Shown: positions 1 to 12,671 of the stretch, piece after piece | How positions within the stretch are numbered: the stretch's first letter is position 1 | Layout: every line of letters begins with the position of its first letter | DNA from: Ascaris suum | Lineage: Eukaryota; Nematoda; Chromadorea; Rhabditida; Ascarididae | Assembly: GCA_013433145.1 (NCBI GenBank) | Contig: CM024171.1 | Coordinates: 6,758,065-6,822,064, forward strand | Reading direction: 5' to 3' | Length of the DNA: 64,000 nucleotides | Notes under the pieces: model-generated | Seen by the model: the letters and a program-made list of their open reading frames with translations, nothing else | Database searches by the model: none | Told to the model about the DNA's origin: nothing | Translations under genes and position numbers: made by a program

Positions 1-1375
1 TTTTGAGAGCAAACGATGGAGGTGGAGAGGAAACGCTCGCACATCGCTATAAACGAGAACTATTAACGTGAGCAGATAGCCATGAAGCGTTGAGTTGAAG
101 CGCAGCACTTGTTTACTTAAAAACGCATATAAGTTGAGATGTTTATCGCGGAGAGCAATTGCTAGCACGCTCGTGTAAACCACCGATCGGTCGACCACAT
201 CGATGACCAACCGGGAACCTAACGAACGCAAAAAGGTTCACTCTCATTCTCCGGCGACCAATCACGTCCCACTCTTACGTTCTACGGTAGTGACAGCCGA
301 CTGCAATCATTACCTTTCCATTTCACTTACCGAACGCTTCTGTTATATTTTCACAGGCGCTTATGCGCGCTAGCATATACTTAAAACAGAATTGTCACCA
401 AGATTTCAAACTTCAGTGCATTTAGTGCACTTATTTGTTCATTTTCTCGACGTATATCTCAGTTTGTAGAAGAGGAGAACTCCACAAGAAAATCGCATTC
501 TTGACAAAGTTTTCGCCTTTCGAAAAACATCTCAATTCGAACATATTCGGTATTTTTGCAGTCATCTGACATTTTAACAACATTTCGACGGCATTTCAGC
601 AACTCGACAACACCTCGATTATTTGAAAACATTTTGCTATTTAAGCAATATCTTGGCATTTTGACAAACACTGTGATGATCAAAGAAGAGCTTTTAAGCA
701 TATCCTAGGGAAAAAGGGCCATAATTGCATCCAATATTTTTCCCAAACAGATATAAATGTGTTAATAAAGTTTAAGCAACCGTGTATGTATTTAAGGGAA
801 GTGTTTGTGGGAAATGAATTAAAAGCGGTCAGAACAATCCAAAAGCGCGAATCACAGCCATCTATGGCAACGTTCACCTTTTTTTTCAATGCAACAGGAA
901 ATTCTTCACATTTTTACGAGCATTGAGATCCGAAGTTGTCAGCTATAAAACGTTCAGAGCGTTTGGGCTTTGGCAAGGTGCCAGCAATCATGCTTTATCA
1001 AATTTAAACCTTTAAATTCCATATGTAGCTTATATACCGACTGGTAATTAGCAGACTTTAATAAAAGTGACCACTGAGCGTCAAAACTCTACGATGCGAG
1101 AGCAATATTTTTTTCGGAGAGATTCCGCTTGAACGACATCCAATTTGGAAAAAACCTATATTATTTTGAAGTTTGCTTCCACATCTGTTTAGCTGTCCTA
1201 CAAATTCTCTTCCGCAGATTAAACGCAGATATCAGAATAAACGAACTGTCATACAGCGCTCAAAATGTGGTGCTTTTGTGCAAATCAAACCAGGTGCAAA
1301 ATAAAATTCTCATTGAACGGAACGTAAGCAGTGAAAATTAAAATGGAAAATGAATAATGAATGATTGATTTTTAG
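1..1375. other. No supported gene; AT-rich spacer
   Basis: Short frames only, none with convincing splice context or protein-like composition. Between about 500 and 690 there is a loosely repetitive stretch in which words like ATTTTGACAA, CATTTCGACGGC and CATTTTAACAAC recur. It may be the remains of a very diverged tandem repeat, but the units are too eroded to define a period by eye. Confidence 0.5.
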
Positions 1376-1628
1376 CGCTTTCGTTGAAGCAGCAGACAGA
1401 GGATACGAAGCGCAGCAGGATTTGGATTTCCCAAGGAAACCGCTACGACTCTCCACCTTAATCGATTGTGAAAAATTCTCTTTTCGTCGTACGATTTCCC
1501 TTCACAACGTTGGCTTCCCATCAGGCACGTTATTTATGATGCCATACTTTGTCGTTGGACTCCACCTACTCTTCCGCGTAGGATCTCTCTGGCAAAAAAC
1601 TGACTCTTTGTTTATTTGCTCTCCCTGA
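1376..1628 (+). CDS. Candidate exon, unidentified
   Basis: An 84-codon stop-free stretch follows a T-rich acceptor (GATTGATTTTTAG, ending at 1375) and runs to a TGA. The N-terminal half is hydrophilic (FVEAADRGYEAQQDLDFPRK) and the C-terminal half is hydrophobic, with a possible membrane-type run around 1530-1600. No family is recognised. The length is within chance expectation for AT-rich DNA. The acceptor and the charged N-terminal half are the only reasons to list it. There is no obvious donor, so it would be a terminal exon. Confidence 0.17.
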
Positions 1629-1874
1629 CCCTTTTCACAGAGGCAGTCCACAAGTTCATTATTACGGTCTTCTACTGAATGACTCTACGGTGATTTTCCC
1701 GCTTCCCAAATTATCAATCGTTCAACTTCTTACACTCGAATTACTTCTTTACAAGGTCTATCCGCTGCGGTAGTGGTTTCCTTGCAGTATATTAATAAGT
1801 AACGATAGATGCCTGGTAACATCGCCCCTCCCTGAGTGGTCGGCCAGGTTTCGACGGCTGTTAATTCAACGCAC

Positions 1875-1910
1875 TATAAATTCGCCAAGCAAATTTATCT
1901 AAGGCGGTTA
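1875..1910. repeat. Direct repeat copy 1 (pair with 2191-2224)
   Basis: TATAAATTCGCCAAGCAAAT followed by TTATCTAAGGCGGTT. It is nearly identical to 2191-2224 about 315 bp downstream. The centre is an imperfect inverted repeat (AAATTCGC-CAA-GCAAATTT). Confidence 0.75.
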
Positions 1911-2190
1911 GAACGTTGAAAGAAAAAGAAGCAACATTAAGTGAATATTCTTGTACAGAAATCATCAGTAGTAACTGAACGCTAAACATCCGTATTTGTC
2001 AATGTCACGGTCAAAAACTTACATTTCATTTGCGAATACTACAAACAGTAGAAAAAGGTTGAAGGACGGTAAAAACTCAAAGATATATTTGGCTGCACAA
2101 TATTGGTCCTTTTCCTGTCAAATTTTTTTAGCACAGCAGATAGTGATAGTTTCATGGATAATTTTCGTATGAGATGGCAGGCGGAAGTGT

Positions 2191-2224
2191 TATAAATTTG
2201 CTAAGCAAATTTATCTAGGCGGTT
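2191..2224. repeat. Direct repeat copy 2 (pair with 1875-1910)
   Basis: TATAAATTTGCTAAGCAAAT followed by TTATCTAGGCGGTT. The centre here is a perfect inverted repeat, AAATTTGC-TAA-GCAAATTT. Together with copy 1 it brackets a 280-bp segment. The layout would suit two ends or two monomers of a mobile or tandem element, but no transposase or target duplication is visible. Confidence 0.75.
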
Positions 2225-2649
2225 GGGGTGATGCCGTCTCTTACAAATGCATTTCACGGGGCCACAAAAACTCCTACTTAGGCTACACATTGCGTAGCAC
2301 GACTGGATGACAACACCCTAAAAACTCGGAATATTCACATAGAGGGGATATCCTCACGAGCGTTGGGTATGGGATTAGTCACGAGGGAGTAATACTTCGA
2401 GAAGCAACGTGAACTCAAGGTGGATAGGAAGTATTCAATATAACATTAGTAGTGAAGGAATAGCAAAGCGTCGTCTGGATGGCTAGGAAGTGTTCGGTAA
2501 AGAATCATATTTGGAGATGCAACGCGTACCTTAGATGGTAGTCCAGTAGGATATCAGCAGGGCAATCCAGAAGGACAAAACATCGTTGATCCATCTGTAA
2601 ACATGGATAGAGCAACACTCCATGTCGACTACTGTACTAATGAGGGGAC
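2225..2649. other. Unassigned, more GC-balanced segment next to the repeat pair
   Basis: This stretch has a more even base composition than its surroundings, but all six frames are short and broken. It contains several AGGAAGT and GGATAG-type words. With the direct-repeat pair upstream and the GAGT array downstream it may belong to one repeat unit of about 1 kb (roughly 1836-2880). No coding function is evident. Confidence 0.35.
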
Positions 2650-2805
2650 GGATGAATGAATGAAGGAATGAGTAGGTGAACGAGTGATTGAGTGAACGGG
2701 TGAGTGAGTGAGTGAATGATTGGCGAGCAGATAAACGAGTGAGCGAGTGAGTGAGTGAGTAAGTTAGTCAGTAAATGAGAAGGTGAGTGAGTAAGTGAGT
2801 GAGTC
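2650..2805. repeat. Degenerate GAGT/GAAT minisatellite
   Basis: About 155 bp of imperfect four-base units (GAAT, GAGT, GAGC, AAGT), with pure GTGAGTGAGT blocks around 2700-2715 and 2745-2760. Read on the - strand it gives a meaningless Ser/His/Leu/Thr-rich frame, which I do not annotate. Confidence 0.9.
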
Positions 2806-5800
2806 TCCATACACAGCAAAGCGAAGAGCGGATGTGTCGAGAGGGCGCCATAAAACCTGCGTGCGAAATGCACGGAAGTTTTCCGAAGTCGGTCGACCGG
2901 TGATCCAGTAGGTTAGATATTATTCACATAAAAATACACACCGTTCACTGATTCCAATCTGACCTTCGTGGGTCCGTATCCTATTTCACCCGATGCACCT
3001 TTCACCATGAAATAATGATCAAATAGAATAATAAATGGGTCGGCGCCGATATGTACAATAAAAACGGCTGAAATGCGTAAAGTGAACGTTCATCTAATAC
3101 GACGACCCACCGAAGGTGAACATATTTTGAATGCGTCGTTTGATAAAGCGATCTGATAAAGGAAACGGAAGCCGCTGAAATCATTCATGCAACACTATTC
3201 CATGCACCCATCTGGACAACGACGCGGTTTTGAATACAGCAGCTATATACTCGCTAGAAGGCTCTTGTTGAGAGTAATGAACTGTTATAGTGAGAGTGCA
3301 TCAACGATGAAATATATGCGAAAATGGTTTTAAGCGTAATCCGGATTCTGCGACCCAGTGGCGATGGCATACAACATGGAAAGTAGTGATTAAGGCTAAA
3401 GATTGCAAAGTGGCAATTGCATGTTCATGGAACGAGAACTCAACTGATATTCATACGTTCTTGTATGTAATGGTATCAATTTCTTGATTGGAGGGTTGGA
3501 AATTTGGAGCAAAGGAGACTTACTGTCATCAAAAAAGACCAATAACTTGAAACAGTGAAGCAATTTTTTGAAAAATTGTCCCATAGAGGGGAAAAAATTT
3601 GATGTGTTGTGGAAAGGTTTTTATGCCCAATCTTCTGATTGCACTACCGAAGAACTGTTAACGGAAAATGGCCGTATACTTGTAACAATGAAAGCATAAC
3701 TGGTTCTTAAATAAACCATCGGTCATTCGACAGTGATGAAATTTCTTAGTATTATACTTGCACAGTACAAATAATAATGGAAGAGAGGAATGGTGACATA
3801 GTTGGATAGCGGGAGTGAACCTTCCCAGAGGTAATCTACGAGTTGAATCTGTGCCATATTCGAGTTTTGTGAATATCGGCTCGCACTTTTTTTATCTCGT
3901 TGAGCAATCATCTTCTCGATTATATTTTCTTATTTCAGTATTACACTATGACTCTTTTCATCGTTATTAATGGTCACAATTACCTATCTAAGGTGAATAA
4001 TCTTGTCTTGAGCTAGCAAAAAACTTGATGACAACAATAAAAGCAATAGAACTGGAAACTGCTGAGCACATGGGAGCACTGGATCCAATTGTTTATTTCG
4101 AAATACTGCTGCAACAATGAAAACGGAGATAATTTAACCCGGTTAAAATCTTCTGCCTCGTCAACTTAATTCTCGCTGTTGTTCAAAACATATGCTTTGA
4201 CTGCCCTTGTTTTGATCCACTTAGAAATTATTCGGATGGTTCCTCTGTACTTTGTGCGTATTTCGCAGACACAAATTGAAAGTAGCAAACAGACAAGCAA
4301 AAATCACAATAGTATAAACATGGACATAGGCACACCTAATTACACAAAAACCCCAAAAATCATCATTTATGTACTACAGAAAATTCACAGTCAAATATGG
4401 ATGGATAGTGGCAGCTGCAGAGAGATAAACAGTTGCCGGTTGCCATGAGATGTACCTAGCTGGTGCAAATCGTGAACATCTTTTTACCACTGACTTCCTC
4501 AACGAAGCCTCATTACTGGAATTAAGTATTACGGGTTTTATTACGGGTTTCCTGCAAGCTAACCGACATAACATACAATTTCAAATAACACTCTTAACGC
4601 TAGAGGCATAGAAATTTGAATGAAAGAAGCAAAAGCGCAAAAGCCTCTACCGCTTAACTTGTCAATTTCAGGCTAGATAAAAACCTCCTATAATGGGACA
4701 GATATCTACCGGTAAAAATTTAAGGCCAGCATACAAAAAAGTGGAGAAATATGCGCCGACTAACCAGTGTTATCATCGCTCTTCATGTAAGTGAAAGAAG
4801 TCAATTGTAATGTCCCAAGTAAATATGAGATTTCTTTGAAGTATAGCGGTGAGAGCAAATATTGGGAGCGTATCATAACTCACTCCTCAGAAGATAATAT
4901 AAATTTCTCAATAGGGCAATTAAAACGTCTCAATCTGCAAATTATTTAAAAAGCGTTGCAAGCCATTTATTTATGTAATATTTTTGAGTCGCAGAATTTC
5001 TCTTCTTATCATTTACCCATCACAATCAAACTAAACGCACAAGTTTCCTTTAGGTATGTTCCTCTGCATTTTAGTCAAGCCGACAAATCTTACAATGAGT
5101 TGTATCAACCCTGCCCTTTGTTCCTATTTTGCAATTGTATACTCGACCGTGAAACAAAGGACTAGTCGAAATTAGCGATAAGTGAAGTGCGCAGCCGCTG
5201 ATAAACTCCGTCGCGCAAGGTTGCCAATTGATGAGAAGACTCAGTGGCCATTTTCATCTCTGTGAGAACATGATGAGAACCCTCGTCAGCGAAGTTGCCA
5301 TTTCCGGTCTCAAGCGAGAATTCACATAAAGTGCTGCAGAGACTAGAAAGAGAAGCGGAAGATTTTCGCAGATATTAAAAGGGCCGATCGCCGAAATGAC
5401 GCTAAAATAAAGAGGCAGAACTTGAGTGGAATATTTTCCATAACTTCTTCAACACCATTCATTCATCATAATGCCCTCACTGGTTCTTCATCAACGGCAG
5501 ATAAGAGCAAAATGATTTTTCGTTATTCAACGAGATATCATGACGTCAGCAATAGAAAAAAAAGAATTTCTCAAGAAATGAATGAAGAAAAAATTTGAAA
5601 TAAACGGGTACAAACCGGCGAAGAAAGATTAAAAACCAGCCTAGCTGTGTTGAAATGAATATACTAACGTATTGCAATATTTAGAATAATTGAGGAACAT
5701 TTTACTTTAGAAAGAATAGCGATATAGCTTTAAACCGATACCTCATGAAATTTTTAGCCCTTTGAAAATGATTCTCGTTGAAAATGATTTCATGATAACC

Positions 5801-6654
5801 ATAAACATGAAATAAAAATAACTGAGCTAACTGCATAACTCGTTTTAAGTTGTATTTTGCATATAATACAATTTGAGCGATGATGCTTTGCTTTATGGGA
5901 TTAAGGGGGCGATAAACTGGTTTCATTTCAGAAGTTGACCTAAATTTTCGATGTTCGAGATGAAATATCAAACCAGGTTTTAATCATGAATGTGTGGTGG
6001 ACAATGTCAAAAATAGAGGATTCGAAGAAGCGAGATCTCCCATCCTTCTAAAGCAACCACCAGGCATATACTTCATATAGTGATAACTGGCATCCCCCCA
6101 TGCCCCCTCCCCCAGAATAGTCACAATCCCATCATGCAAACCACCTCAGGTCACTAAATCATTCCTGTTTATCGTGTAAACGCATGCACTGTAAAAAATG
6201 AAAAGAAGAGAAAAAAGATCGAGACTGAGAATCTCTCAGAGTTTGAACGTGTGCTTAGAGAAAAGAGGAAGTGCTAAATGCATCTTATCGTAGTGGATGT
6301 CAATTAAAAATTTTGATAACTGCACAGAAGTTGCTGCCTTCTAAGTCGATGACTACTGTGTGTTTCGGTTGCTGTGATGCCATTGCTTAATATCGAAGCC
6401 AATGCAACGCACTTTCACTAGTGAACCTCATGTAGTAGTTTCGTTCACATTGAGCTTCATTTGCTAATCCACAGCTAAATATTTACCTCTTTCTCGTTTT
6501 CTCTCCTTCTATCTTACTCACTCTGCCGCCCTCGTAAAGCGTGAATGTTAAACATATAAATCTCCGTTCTCTCTTTCCCATTATTTATATTTCATTGCAA
6601 GCAGAAAGTTCTAAAGTTTTGTGGGCACTTTCAAAAAGCTTTTTGACGAAATCT
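2806..6654. other. No supported gene
   Basis: AT-rich DNA with short overlapping frames on both strands and no convincing exon. Around 4529-4550 TTACGGGTTT occurs twice in direct succession. A C-rich run at 6094-6113 (CCCCCC, CCCCC, CCCCC) has quadruplex potential on the - strand but only three clear tracts. Confidence 0.5.
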
Positions 6655-6760
6655 ATTATGGCTGCGTCATGTCTGTTTCTGTGTATGTATACATGAGCTT
6701 GCCTATAAAATCGTTTCAATTCGAGAATCAAGAGATTGATGACGATGCAAACTGATGGAC
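6655..6760 (-). repeat. Possible R1 repeat copy (minus orientation), weak
   Basis: TCATGTCTGTTTCTGTGTAT is followed by TTTCAATTCGAGAATCAAGA. This resembles the microsatellite-plus-core junction of the R1 family seen at 36.6 and 38.0 kb in reverse. The TATAATGTACGCC core itself is not clear, so the assignment is tentative. Confidence 0.35.
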
Positions 6761-7007
6761 ATTGTCAATACGAAAAGCACATTCTGTACTCTCGTTAAAA
6801 TTTAAAGTAACTTACACATAAATTTACCAAAAAATTTGCAAGTAGGATATTATTTGCAACGAACTAGGTACGACTCAGCTAACAGCGAACTCTTTGCTTC
6901 AAGATTTGTGCATATAGCCATCTTTGTAGGAAAAAGGACTATGAAATGACTTTTCAGTGTTTTCCACTAACCTTTCGACAGTAGCCGAATAACTCAGCGA
7001 GCTGAAG

Positions 7008-7041
7008 TGCCAGGGCACAAACTGTGCCACCCTCTCTGGCA
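7008..7041. repeat. Nested inverted repeat
   Basis: Outer arms TGCCAG (7008-7013) and CTGGCA (7036-7041) enclose an inner perfect hairpin, GGCACA (7014-7019) and TGTGCC (7023-7028), with loop AAC. It could form a bulged stem-loop. No flanking gene explains it. Confidence 0.6.
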
Positions 7042-7400
7042 TGCTTGTCTATTCATTACGCTATCCAATCATACTAAATTATTGTCTCCTTTCCTCCGTG
7101 GAAGGTACTCGGGTAATATGCAGCGCATTACTGTTTCGCAATTTTTTGTTGCTAATTGCAGTTGCAAGTAATTGCAACGGAACGAATGCAAAAAACATTA
7201 TGATATGCAATCTGCAATGGAAAAAAGACGTACAATCTGCAACATCTTGTAGTGTTTCCGGTTAATGAATTTCTTGAATAATAAAAAGGCTACAGCTTTC
7301 ATAACGAGTGATCACATTGCGGTGATGTCATTGGCTTCCATCCATCACGCCACGGCGGCGTATATCGACGCGAACGCGTCAATCAGTTACATACAAACGC

Positions 7401-7419
7401 AAATAAATAAATAAATAAA
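7401..7419. repeat. (AAAT)n microsatellite
   Basis: Almost five uninterrupted AAAT units. Confidence 0.9.
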
Positions 7420-8659
7420 CAAATCAGATGAAGCGCTAAATGACGTATTGGCGGTCATCAAGCATAAGAACTGTGCTTTTCTATCAGACCACGCACAATT
7501 TACTGAATATGTAAATATATGCAAAATAAGTAAAACGAGTTGGCATGCATAATAAAGGTTCAATTTGAACAGCCAAAAGTTCGTTTCTAAAGAACGAAAC
7601 AAAAATCAAATGTTTGTATTGAATTTGCACAGAATTCTCTTCAAATTAGCAAGCAGTTGATCAACAATAATATATGGAACCAGTTGTATCCAGCTTACTT
7701 TTCCCTCCAGTTCCCTTCCTGTCTCCAGGTGGTCAATTCAAATTGAACATAGCATTTGATAAAAAAGTACCTATTTATTTACTCAGCGTAATGAATTTCA
7801 AGGGCAAATAATTGAATTGCTGCAGAAAATTCATCAGATGATTGCTATGTTAGTTCTAATTTCATTTGTTTTCCACGCTTTGCGAGTTCATGCAGTGCAC
7901 CGTTTGCAGCCCGTGAAGCGAGCACATTGACAAGATAACTAATAATATCGTTCCTCCTGTGCAGCTTCACAGAAGACCAAATTAGAAAATGTGCTCTATT
8001 TACGGCGAAATATCTGCTCGCCTTTCACAATTATTTACTACGATAGGCATTGCGAGGTTAATGAACGTTTTTGCTTGTACTTCCAATCCAACAGATAAGA
8101 AAAACTACTTGAAAACTCTTCAGTTTAGGAAGAATATAAAAGATTGCAGGCCGTACGTGTTTTGTATATCTGAACTGCGTAGTGTGGGTGCCTGTGGATG
8201 AGGCCAAAGTGGCGATCCGAGGAATTGAACTGTACGGACTTGAGTCGTTTGGTGAGTGAATTTACCATTCGCTGCGATCACTGGTGAAGTCTGCGTTAAA
8301 ATGAAGTTAGCTCTACAGTAGCTACATATATTACACGGTCACAACAAAAAACAACGCTTCATTTAAGCTTTTGCATTTTTAAAGCGTACTGGAGCAAGTC
8401 GAAATGATGACAGCTCCTAGGCAGTCGATATGCGGAAAAGCACGATAGATAGGCTGGCACGATACAAGATCCGATACTCCATCTCACCAATCGACCAGTT
8501 CCACAAACACAGAAAACAGTGGGATACCCTGCTTTCTTCCAATTATGCGTAGCCTGAACCAAAAAGTAGCTCTTTACATGCACACAGTCGTATGCTGAGC
8601 AAAACCGAAAGAGTGAATTGCATCGTCGCAAAAGTACCCAAATAATCAACAGAATCGAC

Positions 8660-8890
8660 CGAATTCTAGGGCATAACCAGTCGAAGCGAAGCCAAGATAG
8701 GAGGTCACTCTGAGACACACATTACACCCACCGTATTTCAACGCTCTGACCATCACGGTTCCTGAACTGGAATTATCAGTGATACAGAGGAACGCATAAC
8801 GCGTATATATATTTGTAAGGAAGCACATAACAACTAAAATGCAGACATACACAGACACATGTCGACACAAATACAAACAAACAGACAAAA
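8660..8890 (+). repeat. R1 dispersed repeat copy
   Basis: Read on the - strand, GGTGGGTGTAATGTGTGTCT, then a CCTCCTAT block, aligns base for base with the core at 36.6 kb (GGTGGGCATAATGTACGCCA, then GTCTCCTAT). On the + strand the core is followed by the expected CAGACATACACAGACACA-type microsatellite at 8841-8890. Open frames of about 100-120 codons on the - strand here are simply the repeat being open and are not called as genes. The copy may extend upstream to about 8400. Confidence 0.7.
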
Positions 8891-8939
8891 ATACGGGGAT
8901 ACGAGACCGTTCTAACGTGCTTCTGCAAAACATCTGCAA

Positions 8940-9338
8940 GAGCGAATAAAAATAGAAATAAAGAGGAATCTTTTTAGGCTGTTGTCTTCTTTTTCCTACG
9001 AGTCACGCGAATAGTGTGGCAACATCGACGAAACGAACAGCAGGCTAGCTCCCTGTCTAGAACAGAATCGAATGCAAGTGACAGCTAACGTGGCTTCATC
9101 GGCACAGCAAACCGTCGACGCACCACGACGACGTTTACCGCTTTTTCTCTGTGCCTCTCAGCGTGTTCGCACTCCTTCTTTGCCCAACATCAACCCACCT
9201 CTTGCCCACGCGTTCCTTTCAATGCACCCCTTCAATACCGTATCTCTCGCAGTATTCACTTACCACCTTAAAGTCAGCCGCTTAAAAGAGCGTTTTGAAA
9301 ACGAAGGAAACTATAAAACGAATGAAAAGTTAGTCTAG
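8940..9338 (+). other. Relatively GC-rich island with one open frame, no gene call
   Basis: From about 9000 to 9250 the sequence is richer in G+C than its surroundings. The + frame 9072-9338 (ATG at 9072, 88 codons) begins MQVTANVASSAQQTVDAPRR and ends in a TAG. It is rich in Pro, Ser and Leu, with no domain and no splice evidence. It could be an exon, a 5' leader or chance. Confidence 0.2.
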
Positions 9339-11606
9339 CTGTCTCAACATACTCTGAAGACTTATCTTGTTTCCCTACCAAAAAACATCTCACTGATAAA
9401 CAATTGTAACCGTCATTCGAAAAAAAAGAATATGAAAGATAGAAATAGGCAAGCAAAAGAAAACAAAAAGGCTCCATTTGTGCTAAGCCTTTAAACTGAA
9501 CAGTGAAGAAATCGATTAGAAATGAGTGGGATGATGACAATGAGAGGACTCTATCGGAGAGAATAGATGAAGGGATGAGCGCTGTTTCTACAGGATGTTT
9601 TTAATCGATTCAAGGAAGGCACATGCACTTCATCAAATGAACCGTTCCATAGATGTGGCCGCACCTAAAAGATGCCTCCCACTGCTTAGTGGTAATCTGT
9701 GCTTAGGAAACCCTTGAGCGTGAGCGACCCTTGAGCGTCGCCCATAGTGAGTTATTTGCTACTCAACAAGATTTAGAAGCTCTATAGTTGTCTGAAGCAA
9801 AAAAAAAAAAACTAAACAACAGAGAGTTCGCTGATCGATTTCTTTAGATAGGCATGGGGAGAGAGATGGTTTAACTGGTAACAGGGGCACTTAGAACACT
9901 CTGATCAATGGGAATAGAAGGAAGAAAGGGGAGTGGGACTGAAAAAAGAAGTAACAGATAGATTGCTGATCTCCAAAAGTTTTGTAGCAGTTCGATTAAG
10001 CTTATGGAAAACTTGAAAATTTCGAGAAAGTTTTGTGTAATAATAAGTTAAACAAAATCACTCAAATGAGCAGTCACTTTCAAGATAAAACACCACAAAT
10101 ACAGTAAATATCTTAGTAGGGTAAGAACAGATAGCTGAATAAAATTCCCACCGCCATATAGCGGAGATTTCTACAAGTGCTGCAAGAAAATAAAAGTTTT
10201 TCAAGAACAACAGTGCACGTTATGGAATTCTGCCTTAGATAAACGCTCAGAGGTGAATGAATACAAGATGATGCGTTCTCCTATCGGAAGGTAGCAATAA
10301 ACTCAATTCGACTGACTTGCTCAATTGAGATTATTTATTTATTTCAAGAATAATTAGCAAAGTGCTCGAACATCATCTAAATTGTATGGTATCGGGTCTT
10401 CATCAGAGGCAACACATCAGCACTTTACCAATGAAACAGAGCTACTCAAGAATTTTCCAGTGAAAAGTGGTAACATCCGCAAAAATAATCGTAGCAGTTC
10501 GAAAATTTCTTTCCTATTTGGCTCAGAAGGATGGAAAATGGACCCTTACACTAGATGATCCCTACCATTGTAACCCAATGACGCATCGATAATATCCAAT
10601 GTTCGGCAATCTTTGTGCACGAACATCAGAACATCAAACGTTCGGTTGGCATGCTGTGCCAATATAGAAGATGAAAATTCCAAAAAAACGTCCTCATATG
10701 CGTGCCTTCATGAACTCAACTTTTCTCTACCTGGCATGAGTTAATTGGCGGTCAATGGAACGGGTTATTCTTAACCGCGCTCTCATCTAAATTTGCATAA
10801 AAATTGAACTTTGCCCCCTTACCCCTCCAAGCATTAATTCCATCGCTGTGTGTACTTTGTAAGATGCAACCACACGACTGTTCACTCAATTGCTCAGCAC
10901 TTTTCAAAGATTCTCGCCAGTATAACCAAATATTACATAAGAATTAAAAGGACTACGAATTGCCCAATTGTGCATTAATAGAACTCCCGAACAAAAAGAA
11001 TTTTCGGCAGCACCGACCGATTGTGTAGCAAAATTTAGCTTGAAAATTTTAACACGATCTGCATTGCTGAAAGCTTATATTTCTGACAGAGTTCAGTTGA
11101 CGATCTTCAGTCATTCTAAGCACAATTAGCTTTTACCGGGTCAGCCTGTGTAGACACGTTAACACTGTCATTGCATATCCACTCGGTCTGAAAACACGTG
11201 AGAGACCAACCGGGCAAATTTTAAACGAATATGTAAATTTATGCAAGTTTACAACTATAACCTTTCATACTATAGGTCAAAATTTATTTAGTGTCCTCAA
11301 CAACGAAAAAATATCGTCGCTTGCACTGATTTGAATAAAATCTCACAGCTGCAAACTTCCTAAGAATTTTGTTGGCAGTGATTTATCGAGGACAAAATTT
11401 AACTAAGAAAGGAACTGCTTCATCTTTCAGAAGTGTAGAAAGGATTGCTCGAGGCTAGAGTCTGTTGTAGGTGACGTTCATTCAAGCGACCAAATGAAAC
11501 AATCTGGAAGTGCGATACCAAAATTGTTAACCATATAATGACGAAGCGTGCCACCTTTCATTGCCGTCCAAGCCACTAGCTCAGCCACCAATGGTATGCG
11601 CATTAG
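9339..11606. other. No supported gene
   Basis: AT-rich spacer. It contains a CCCTTGAGCG direct duplication near 9712-9740 and a 12-13 A run near 9798. I see no exon or RNA gene. Confidence 0.5.
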
Positions 11607-11720
11607 ACAACCAAGAAACGATCAGTGCAAACGTGCTTCAAAAAGATAACAATCAAGGTCAAGAACGAAACCGAGCTAGGTTTCCGAAATGAAGATGTAG
11701 CTACCATCGGTGTTGACAAG
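11607..11720 (+). CDS. Candidate exon A (38 codons), unidentified
   Basis: An open segment follows a CATTAG acceptor (ending 11606) and reads a basic, protein-like sequence including CFKKITIKVKNETELGFRNE. It reaches a possible donor AAG|GTTAAT at 11721. A 34-bp gap ending in AATTTCAG separates it from candidate exon B, which is short even for nematode introns. Joining the two in phase 0 puts exon B in a frame that stops after 24 codons, not in its fully open frame. So either the junction is wrong or only one of the two is real. Confidence 0.2.
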
Positions 11721-11754
11721 GTTAATAAGTAGGGATAAGCTCATGCAATTTCAG

Positions 11755-11901
11755 AAGGTTGGAGGACCCCACGGTAGCCGTGCAACGTCGTCTCCGTGGA
11801 GGACAACTTCAGGTGACGATCACCACTAAGGACAAATTACTGCATGGATGCGCTTCCTTTCGGAGCCACAGCTGGTGCACGCCCGAATGGTGTGCTAACA
11901 A
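11755..11901 (+). CDS. Candidate internal exon B, 147 bp, strong splice sites
   Basis: The segment is bounded by CAATTTCAG and AACAA|GTAAGT, which are both strong sites. It is open throughout in one frame (phase 2 in, phase 2 out, so the exon length keeps the frame). The peptide has a basic stretch, VQRRLRGGQLQVTITTKDK, followed by a Cys/Trp cluster, GCASFRSHSWCTPEWC. G+C is clearly above the local background, as expected for an exon. I recognise no domain. The Cys-Trp cluster would suit a secreted or extracellular module, but this is only a guess. Confidence 0.33.
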
Positions 11902-12671
11902 GTAAGTGAACGCAGCTGTGCCAGTCAAAGTGCCTTTGCTCTTCTGCGGTGGAGGAGGGGAGAGGGCGAAAGTATTCAGATTGTTACGGTGTTCACACCG
12001 ATTACCATGACTTAGTGAGGAACGACAGTGTGGCCTATACTACTGTAAGCTATTCTTATGTACTACAACTATCACATCCTTAATAATTGGGAATGAAAAT
12101 ATGTTAGACGATGGAAGAGTTATAGCAAACAGTGAAAAGTCTGATAGAAACTTGATTCAGTGCCCTCTTATGACAAATGCTTCCACAAAATAATCCATAA
12201 AAGAGAGTTAAATAAGAGAATTGCATTTAATGAACAAGGGCATAAGAAAAAGACATACTGATATTTGTTATGGGCGGAAAATAGAAAATCAGTAATAACT
12301 AGCAAACGGGAAGAATGAAATGAAGAAATTGTTCGGATCGAAATCTTGTAATTCAGTTCTTCAACTGATAAGAAATCACGCAAAAATTAAGGAAGGAGTA
12401 GCCGAGAACGATATTAGTTGTCATATTTGATAAAGGAGTCCGTACAATAGAATGGGTCAGAGCGATTCAAATAGTTCATATTTATAGACCATCAACCGCT
12501 CCGTTCAGGTCTTAGTTCAATTCTGCACCAATCCATCAGCGTCCTTTTGTAAAATCCATCAGCTGATGGTTGGGACCGCTTACGTACCGAAATATTTGAA
12601 AAACCTCTGTCGACCAAGTGTATCGACGAAACAAATGCCACTATTTTAATGATGGTTCGCATTGGTAGTTA

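Noticed and set aside
8359..8939. Two overlapping minus frames of 119 and 97 codons
   Set aside because: They lie mostly in or beside an R1 repeat copy whose core is non-coding elsewhere.
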